Below, piece by piece: positions 58,522-64,000 of a DNA stretch of 64,000 nt. The stretch comes from Yinghuangia aomiensis. Its GTDB lineage: Bacteria; Actinomycetota; Actinomycetes; Streptomycetales; Streptomycetaceae. The stretch spans positions 62,001 through 126,000 of the forward strand of contig NZ_BAABHS010000003.1 in the NCBI RefSeq assembly GCF_039542225.1. Reading direction: 5' to 3'. Position numbers and translations under genes: made by a program. How positions within the stretch are numbered: position 1 is the first letter of the stretch; each line of letters begins with the position of its first letter. Under the pieces are notes generated by a model. It did no database searches. It was not told where the DNA came from and worked only from the letters and a program-made list of their open reading frames with translations.

Positions 58522-59757
58522 CTACCCCTCGAACAGCCCCTGCCCGACGTACCCGCCCGGCGCGCAGCCCGGCGGCGCCACGAACAGTCCGCTCGTCTCG
58601 TGCCGGATGAACGGCGACAGCGCGTCCCCGCGGGCCAGCTTCTGCTGCACCGGCACGAACCCGTCCCGCGGATCCGCCTGCCAGGCGACGAACAGCAGCC
58701 CGGCGTCCGCCGTCCCGTCCGGGCGGAACCCGTCGTCGTAGGAGTAGCCGCGCCGCAGCATGGCCGCCCCGCGGTTGAACTCCGGTGCGGTGACCCGGAT
58801 GTGCGCGTTCGCCGCGATGACCGGCGTGCCGTCGCCGTTGCGCCGCCCGTAGTCCGGCTCGGTGCGTTCCGCGCCGCCGGTCAGCGGCGCCCCGGTGTCC
58901 TTGCGCCGCCCGATGACCCGCTCCTGCGCGGGCACGTCCAGCCCGTCCCAGCTGTCGAGCAGCATGCGGATGCGCCGCACCACGACGTACGAGCCGCCCC
59001 GCGCCCACACCGGATCCGCCGTGGGCGCGATGAACAGCTTGGCCTCGAAGTCCGCGTCCCCCGGACGCGGGTTCTTGGTGCCGTCGACCTGGCCCATGAG
59101 GTTGCGGTGCGTCATCGGCGCGGCCGTCGCGCCCGGCGACCGGGCGAACCCGGCCATCCGCCAGCGGGGGCGTGCCGTGCCCCGGGCGAGCTTGTGCAGC
59201 GTGCGCAGCGCGTGGAAGCCGACCAGCGCGTCGTCCGCGCACACCTGGACCAGCAGGTCGCCGTCGCTGCGCGCCGCGTCCAACTCTTCGCCGGGGAACG
59301 CCGGAAGGGGTTGGAGCGCGGCGGGCCGCCGGTCGGCCATGCCGAGCTTGTCGAACAGCGCGGACCCGAACGCGAACGTCACGGTCAGCGACGAGGGCCC
59401 CGCGTCGAGCGCCACTTGGTCGTCGGCGTCGGCGCGTCCCCCGCGGCTCATCCGCGCGGCCGCGTCCGACCAGCGCCGCAGCAGCGCCGCGGTCTTCGCC
59501 CGGTCGGCTCCCGGCTCCAGGTCGTAGGCGGCCAGTACGGTCCGGGCCTGCGGCGGCGTCGTGATGCCCGCCTGCCGGGCGCCGTGGAACGGCACCGCCG
59601 TCGACCCCAGCGAGGTCAGCGCGGGACCGCCGCCGGACGAATCCGCCACGGCCGCCGCGACCCCGGCGCCGCCGGCCCCGCCGAGCACCAGCCCGGCCGC
59701 GCCGGCGGCACCCAGCAGACCGCGCCGCGACATTCCGTCGTTGCCCACTGTCCTCAC
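58522..59757 (-). CDS. Tat-exported DyP-type heme peroxidase (DtpA/EfeB-like)
   Basis: 411 aa from the GTG at 59757, overlapping the copCD stop (GTGA). Twin-arginine signal SRRGLLGAAGAAGLVLGG (Arg11-Arg12). The DyP domain has the GQVDGTKN loop (GxxDG, catalytic Asp, about 217) and the proximal heme His in NAHIRVTAPEFNRG (about 312). In Streptomyces, the DyP peroxidase DtpA is encoded in the sco operon, is Tat-exported, and is needed with Sco for maturation of the copper oxidase GlxA; this gene has the same neighbours. Last gene of ycnI-sco1-pcuC-copCD-dyP. Confidence 0.93.
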   Translation of the reverse strand: MRTVGNDGMSRRGLLGAAGAAGLVLGGAGGAGVAAAVADSSGGGPALTSLGSTAVPFHGARQAGITTPPQARTVLAAYDLEPGADRAKTAALLRRWSDAAARMSRGGRADADDQVALDAGPSSLTVTFAFGSALFDKLGMADRRPAALQPLPAFPGEELDAARSDGDLLVQVCADDALVGFHALRTLHKLARGTARPRWRMAGFARSPGATAAPMTHRNLMGQVDGTKNPRPGDADFEAKLFIAPTADPVWARGGSYVVVRRIRMLLDSWDGLDVPAQERVIGRRKDTGAPLTGGAERTEPDYGRRNGDGTPVIAANAHIRVTAPEFNRGAAMLRRGYSYDDGFRPDGTADAGLLFVAWQADPRDGFVPVQQKLARGDALSPFIRHETSGLFVAPPGCAPGGYVGQGLFEG

Positions 59758-61556
59758 CGCACCTTCACCGGCAACGTCACCGTCGCCCGATCGATCTCAC
59801 TCGTCCGCACCGAGACCGACAGCTGCCACGTGCCCGCCATCGGCAAGGACACGTTCTGCGCCCGCCACTGCCCCGGCCCGATGTGCTCCAGCGCCAGGGT
59901 GATCCCGTCGATCTGCTTGTCGGGCAGCGCGATGGCCGCGGTGACCTCGGGCGGGTCGATCGGGTTCTTCTGCGGGTCGCGGACGAACACGTCCACCGTG
60001 TTCGTACCGGTGCGGGCCGGGTCGACGACCGCCTCCACGAGGCCCTTGCCTGCCGCAATGCCTGCCGAGCCACCCGCGTCGTACTGCTGCGTGACGCTGA
60101 CCGTACGCGGCTTCGTCGCCTGCTCGCGCTCCCACGCGGTGCGTCCCGGCTCGGTGTTCACCAGCACGGCGGTGACCGCGATGACCGCGATCGCGAGCGC
60201 GGCTTCCGCGCCGACCGCCCGCTGGAGGGTCCGGCGCTGCGGCAGCGGGTCCCCGGCGCGGGCGCCCGCACCGGCGCGCGAGCGCAGCCGGGCTTGCAGC
60301 CAGCGCCGCGCGACCCACGCGGCGGCGATCATCAGCACGACGAAGTTGACCTTGAGGATCAGCAGCAGGCCGAACGTCGTGGAGAACAACGCGTCGAACG
60401 ACCCGACTTGCCGCCACGCCGCGTACACGCCGGTGACCGCCAGCACGGAAACGCTCGCCATCGCCGCCTTCGAGAACGTGCCCACCGCGGGCACGTCGAG
60501 GCCGCCGGGCAGTTCCTCGCCGTCCTCGTCCCGGTCCGGACCGAACAGCAGGGTCAGCATGACCGCGAGCCCGCCGATCCAGCAGCCCATCGCGAGCAGG
60601 TGCACGATGTCCGCGGCCGTCGCGAGCGGCGCCTGCCGCCCGACGGACGCGTGGTCGGCCATCGACCAGGTCGCGGCAAGGCCCGTGGACAGCAGGACCC
60701 ACGCCGAGCCCAGCACGATCCTGGCGCGGCGTTCGGCTTCGCCGAGCACCGCCACCAGGTAGCCGAGCAGGGCGCCGGCCGCGCCGAGGACCAGGATGCG
60801 CACCGACAGCGCGCGCCCGAGTTTGCTGTCCAGGGTCACCCGCAGCACGTCCAGGTCGAACGCCGACGAGAACGACAGCCCGGAGGCCCTGGGCCCGTAG
60901 AACATCAGCGCCGCGACCGTGGACACGAGCAGTCCGGCCCACGACGCGAACAGCAGCATCCACACCCGGAACCGGCCGACCGCGGCAGGCCGCAGCGCGA
61001 CCAGGAACAGCACCGAGCCGGACAGCAGCGCGAACGACAGGAACGCCGCCCACCGCGCCACCCCGTCGGCGAAGTTGACCGCGCTGTCGGTGCCTTGCCC
61101 GAGCCCGGACACGTTCGCACCGGCCGAGGCCCGGATCACGTTGAACGTGAACGCGCCGGAGACGGGGTGCGAGTCGTCCGAGACGACCCGCCACGCGACG
61201 GTGTAGGTGCCGGGACCGAGCCCGGACAGCAGCTTGACGCGCACCGTCGAACCGCCGCCGATGCCGTGCTCCGGGTTGCCGGAGTCGACGCGCTTCCCGG
61301 CCGGGTCGAGGACCTTCACGCCGCCGAGTTCGGTCGACACGGACTCGCTGAACCGCAGCGTCACCGTCGGCGGGCCGGACGGCAGCGTCGACCCCGACAC
61401 CGGATCGGTCGAGTCCAGGCTCGCGTGCGCGGACGCGGTGCCCGCGCCGCCGAGCACCAGCGCCACCAGCAGGACGGGCAGCGCGAAGATCCAGGCGAAC
61501 CGGCGGCGCCCGGGCCCGGCGGCGGCCGCCGGACCCGTCATCGGCTCAACCGCCAT
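59754..61556 (-). CDS. CopC-CopD fusion copper transport protein
   Basis: 600 aa. Signal peptide about 20-44 ending ASA, then a CopC domain (about 44-145) starting HASLDSTDPVSGSTL with the copper-binding His at its mature amino terminus, and a second site in VSDDSHPVSGAFTF. A CopD-like region (about 165-460) has about eight transmembrane helices, including WSMADHASVG. The last ~90 residues resemble a further small periplasm-side beta domain (YtkA-like). Moves copper across the membrane, supplying cuproenzymes. ATG at 61556; starts 11 bases inside the pcuC gene and overlaps the DyP gene at its end. Confidence 0.92.
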   Translation of the reverse strand: MAVEPMTGPAAAAGPGRRRFAWIFALPVLLVALVLGGAGTASAHASLDSTDPVSGSTLPSGPPTVTLRFSESVSTELGGVKVLDPAGKRVDSGNPEHGIGGGSTVRVKLLSGLGPGTYTVAWRVVSDDSHPVSGAFTFNVIRASAGANVSGLGQGTDSAVNFADGVARWAAFLSFALLSGSVLFLVALRPAAVGRFRVWMLLFASWAGLLVSTVAALMFYGPRASGLSFSSAFDLDVLRVTLDSKLGRALSVRILVLGAAGALLGYLVAVLGEAERRARIVLGSAWVLLSTGLAATWSMADHASVGRQAPLATAADIVHLLAMGCWIGGLAVMLTLLFGPDRDEDGEELPGGLDVPAVGTFSKAAMASVSVLAVTGVYAAWRQVGSFDALFSTTFGLLLILKVNFVVLMIAAAWVARRWLQARLRSRAGAGARAGDPLPQRRTLQRAVGAEAALAIAVIAVTAVLVNTEPGRTAWEREQATKPRTVSVTQQYDAGGSAGIAAGKGLVEAVVDPARTGTNTVDVFVRDPQKNPIDPPEVTAAIALPDKQIDGITLALEHIGPGQWRAQNVSLPMAGTWQLSVSVRTSEIDRATVTLPVKVR

Positions 61557-62082
61557 GGCCCGTGTGCTCCGGTGACCCCGCCGTCACGGCCGGTCCGGAC
61601 GGTACGCCCGGATCGCCGGGCCGGTCCGCCGCCCCGAGCACCGGCACGTGCACGGTGATCGGCGCGGATTTCGCGAACGTCAGCGTCACGTCGACGGATT
61701 CGCCCTTCTTCAGCTGGCGCGTGGGATCCATGAACATCAGGTGCATGTTGCCGCGTCCGAGCACGCCTTGGCCGTGCGCCGGGATGTCGAGGCCTTCGAC
61801 TTGCTGCATCGAGTTGCCGCTCGACTCGTGGATCTCCGCGCTCGGCGCGAACGTCGAGCTGACCGCGACCAGCCGGTCGGCGGAGTCCCCGTCGTTGCGC
61901 ACGACCAGGTACCCCGCCGCCACATCCGGCGACGCGGGCTGCGGGATGTACGGGTCGACGACCGCCAGCTTCGGCGCCGACCCGGACGACCCGCCGCTCG
62001 CGCACGCGACCAGCGCGATCCCGCCCGCGAGGACGACGGCCCCGGCCGCTCCGAAGAGCACCGTGCGGTGGGGCAGCCTCAT
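61546..62082 (-). CDS. PCu(A)C copper chaperone (ECuC-like lipoprotein)
   Basis: 178 aa. Signal peptide with lipobox LVAC (Cys about 28). The chaperone domain (about 36-150) has the H-M-H-M copper set: His in AEIHESSG (about 85), Met in SGNSMQQ (about 91) and His-x-Met in GNMHLMFMD (about 114). This protein family accepts extracytoplasmic Cu(I) and passes it to Sco or directly to cytochrome oxidase; the Streptomyces version is called ECuC. The ATG at 62082 overlaps the sco1 stop (ATGA). Confidence 0.92.
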   Translation of the reverse strand: MRLPHRTVLFGAAGAVVLAGGIALVACASGGSSGSAPKLAVVDPYIPQPASPDVAAGYLVVRNDGDSADRLVAVSSTFAPSAEIHESSGNSMQQVEGLDIPAHGQGVLGRGNMHLMFMDPTRQLKKGESVDVTLTFAKSAPITVHVPVLGAADRPGDPGVPSGPAVTAGSPEHTGHGG

Positions 62083-62777
62083 GACGCGTCCGGGTGGATC
62101 AGCAGCGGCAGGTCGTGCGCGAAGTCGTCGGCGGTGATCCCGGCCGCGCTGCCGTCCGGGTTCATGCCGACCGACGCCAGGTACACGACGCGCGCCCGGT
62201 TGTCCGGCGAGAACGCCACGACCTGGGTGCCGTGCGTGCTGGTGACCTTGCCGTCCTTGACCACCGGCGGCTCGATCGGCACGCCGACGCTCTTCGCGGC
62301 CGCCCGGATCGTCTCGAACGAGCCGGTCAGCCCGGTGAACGACGGATCGAACGCGTCGAGCCACTGCCGCAGTTCCGGACCGGTGTCGCGCTCCGGGTCG
62401 GTGGTCACGAACACCACGTTGACGTTCGCCCGGTCCTCCGCCTTGAGCTTGGTGAGGGCGCGGGCCACGTCGGCCATGGTGGTGGGGCACACGTCGGGGC
62501 AGTGCGTGTAGCCGAAGTACAGCAGGGTGACCTTGCCGGCCGTGCGGGCCTTGAAGTCGTACGCCTGCCCCGACGTGTCCGTCAGCGCCAGATCGGGCTT
62601 CTCCATGGGCCGGTCCAGTTCGGTGCCGCGGAACTTCGACGGCGGACCCGACGAGGTGATCTTCACCGGCGCGCCGTTTCCGCTCGGAGTGCCGTTGCCG
62701 TCGGAGCTGCTGCAGCCCGCGGCGAAGAGCAGCCCCGCCACGGCGAGTGCCGCGGTCCTGACCAGTGCCTTGCGCAT
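62079..62777 (-). CDS. SCO1/SenC/PrrC-family copper metallochaperone lipoprotein
   Basis: 232 aa. Lipoprotein signal with lipobox FAAGC (Cys about 22). Thioredoxin-like fold carrying FGYTHCPDVCPTTMADV (copper-binding C-x-x-x-C, about 93-97) and the distal His ligand in TSTHGTQVVAF (about 186). It delivers copper to cytochrome c oxidase Cu-A; in Streptomyces it also serves GlxA maturation. ATG at 62777 with GGAAGAA upstream. 42 bases after ycnI and overlapping pcuC. Confidence 0.94.
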   Translation of the reverse strand: MRKALVRTAALAVAGLLFAAGCSSSDGNGTPSGNGAPVKITSSGPPSKFRGTELDRPMEKPDLALTDTSGQAYDFKARTAGKVTLLYFGYTHCPDVCPTTMADVARALTKLKAEDRANVNVVFVTTDPERDTGPELRQWLDAFDPSFTGLTGSFETIRAAAKSVGVPIEPPVVKDGKVTSTHGTQVVAFSPDNRARVVYLASVGMNPDGSAAGITADDFAHDLPLLIHPDAS

Positions 62778-62819
62778 GGATTTCTTCCGATCGATGACGT
62801 GGACGGAGGGGGAGCGGGG

Positions 62820-63578
62820 CTACGAGGCCCGGCGCGAGCCGCGGATCAGGCCGAACGCGCCGACCGCGAGGCCGAGCACGCCGACCACCAGCCCGGCGAT
62901 GCCGAGCGTGCGCGCGGTGGAGTCACTGGCCTTGTCCGACTTCGACGCGGCGACGGTGACGTTCTGGTCGGACGCGCCGGACGCCGCCGGGCTCGGCTTG
63001 GCCGCGCTGCCGGTGCCCGCCGGGACCAGCTTCAGGGTCGGCGCGGGCTTCTCCGGCTCCTTGCCGTCCGGGCCGGGCAGGTCGATCCAGCGCACGACGT
63101 CGCCGTTGTCGTACGTCTGCAGCGCCTTGAAGACGAGCTTGTCGGTGTCGGTCGGCAGCGGGCCGAGGGACACCTCGAAGTCCTCGTACTGGCCGGGGTT
63201 GATGCGGGTGCCCGCGTTGGCGGTCCACGTCACCTTGGACACCGCCTCGGTGATCGTCTTGCCGTGCGACGTGATCGGCGTCGCCAGGGTCTTCTTCTCG
63301 ACGTTGGCCGTCCAGCCCGCCAGCGGGCGGGTGCGCACCGAGGTCAGCGGCTTGTCGTCGGGCAGGTTGACCTCGAGCTTGGTGGTGCCCGCGTTGTCGT
63401 TCTCGTTCGGGACGCGGAACGTCACGCCCGCGTAGCCGCCCTGCTCGGCCTGGCCGGGCTGGACGCTGACGTGCGCGGACGCGGGCGCGGCGAGTCCGAG
63501 GACGGCCGCCGCGGCGATCGCGGTCAGCGTCAGCGCACGGCGGCGGGCGGGACGGGCGGTGCGGATGTTTGCACGCAT
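62820..63578 (-). CDS. YcnI/DUF1775 copper-binding membrane-anchored protein
   Basis: 252 aa from the ATG at 63578 (a longer frame upstream is Arg/Pro-rich and unlikely). Signal peptide about 1-36 ending APASA, then His37 as the mature amino terminus in HVSVQPGQAEQGGYAG; the histidine and the following acidic residue of YcnI bind Cu(II). Then the DUF1775 beta-sandwich, a Pro/Ala/Ser linker and a C-terminal membrane helix (about 226-245) with RGSRRAS. First gene of the copper operon. Probable copper-capture protein at the membrane surface. Confidence 0.92.
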   Translation of the reverse strand: MRANIRTARPARRRALTLTAIAAAAVLGLAAPASAHVSVQPGQAEQGGYAGVTFRVPNENDNAGTTKLEVNLPDDKPLTSVRTRPLAGWTANVEKKTLATPITSHGKTITEAVSKVTWTANAGTRINPGQYEDFEVSLGPLPTDTDKLVFKALQTYDNGDVVRWIDLPGPDGKEPEKPAPTLKLVPAGTGSAAKPSPAASGASDQNVTVAASKSDKASDSTARTLGIAGLVVGVLGLAVGAFGLIRGSRRAS

Positions 63579-63790
63579 GGGTGCTGAGTCTCCCTGGATG
63601 GGCGTACGCCGCCGCGGCACAGCGCGGGCGGGGTACGGAAACCGGATGCGCGGCCTTCGCGGACGCGCGGGCGAGAACGGCGGAAACGCCGGACAGGCCT
63701 GCCGGATCCGGTCTCCTCCCACGGCACGGCGGCCGAGGCCGCGCACACGCCCGGATACCGGGGCGGCGGCCGACACAGCAGGAGAAAGGG

Positions 63791-64000
63791 TCAGCAGGCG
63801 GGCGCGAACGCCGGCGGCCCGCGCCGCACGACGGCATGCCGCAACTCGGCCGACAGCAGGCGGCGCACCGCGGCCCGCGGACGGCGCACCGGCAGCGGGG
63901 TGCCCGCCGCCGGAACGGTGCCGAACAGCACGGCCAGCACCGCGCGCAGCGGCGCCACCGCGGCGCCGCTCAGGCGTGCCAGCAGGCGGAACAGCGCCGC
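63791..64000 (-). CDS. C-terminus of a probable membrane protein (cut by window edge)
   Basis: A reading frame open to the edge and ending in TGA at 63793-63791 gives the last 69 residues. It is hydrophobic at first (VAPLRAVLAVLFG), then Arg/Pro-rich, ending ELRHAVVRRGPPAFAPA. From memory, a similar ending (HSVVRRGPP-type) occurs in an integral membrane protein encoded beside ycnI in Streptomyces; I could not verify this. Same strand as the copper operon, 212 bases before ycnI. Partial and tentatively assigned. Confidence 0.55.
   Translation of the reverse strand, partial: AALFRLLARLSGAAVAPLRAVLAVLFGTVPAAGTPLPVRRPRAAVRRLLSAELRHAVVRRGPPAFAPAC

Overview
The window is very GC-rich, with short intergenic gaps, many GTG starts and 1-4 base start/stop overlaps. 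It carries actinobacterial marker genes: the FHA/PstP/RodA/PbpA division cluster, a bacterial proteasome activator (Bpa), an F420-type LLM oxidoreductase, DUF5819/HTTM proteins, and a Sco/PCuAC/CopCD/DyP copper operon. This points to a filamentous actinobacterium of the Streptomyces kind or a close relative. From memory, a tRNA-Leu beside fhaA and the serS, pheA and sco-operon neighbourhood resemble the central part of Streptomyces chromosomes; I could not check this by alignment. No phage, IS element, CRISPR array or integrase was seen.

Layout. 1-4960 (minus): growth and division operon pbpA(partial)-rodA-pstP-fhaB-fhaA, followed by a tRNA-Leu(CAG). 5771-13809: accessory enzymes with their regulators (AhpD-like protein with a divergent TetR; rhomboid-like membrane protein; rhodanese divergent from a DJ-1/AraC regulator; HxlR regulator divergent from a methyltransferase; creatininase-family protein; DUF2252 protein). 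13936-17544: a fused 5-oxoprolinase. 18021-22896: TetR, J-domain protein, rhodanese, hotdog thioesterase and an acyl-CoA ligase with palindromes in its promoter. 23009-28940: a tightly overlapping plus-strand run DUF5819-HTTM-TrmH-MobA/DUF6457-MoeA-K+ channel. 29002-32255: quinone oxidoreductase and two exported proteins, one with an LPQTG sortase signal.

32374-36529: PadR-controlled MacB-type ABC exporter. 36610-40170: Bpa and two Ser/Thr kinases. 40205-45227: phosphotransferase, two Cof-type HAD phosphatases, an LLM oxidoreductase and serS. 45300-47836: a PAP2 phosphatase followed by a PAP2-lipid kinase fusion. 48277-54294: NodB deacetylase lipoprotein, then an ABC exporter with its own two-component system. 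54332-58518: pheA, a FetB-like permease and a WXG100-like/DUF1023 pair behind a cluster of DnaA-box-like sequences. 58522-63578 (minus): the copper operon ycnI-sco1-pcuC-copCD-dyP, ending in a partial gene at the right edge.

Common themes are envelope growth signalling by Ser/Thr phosphorylation and FHA readers, self-contained regulator/operator/target modules, and extracytoplasmic copper delivery. The points most worth a second look are an apparent CTG start codon for the response regulator, a 17-bp hairpin that buries the bpa ribosome binding site, the DnaA-box cluster at 56341-56407, the WXG100/DUF1023 pair far from any ESX gene, and several twin or start-codon-overlapping operators.
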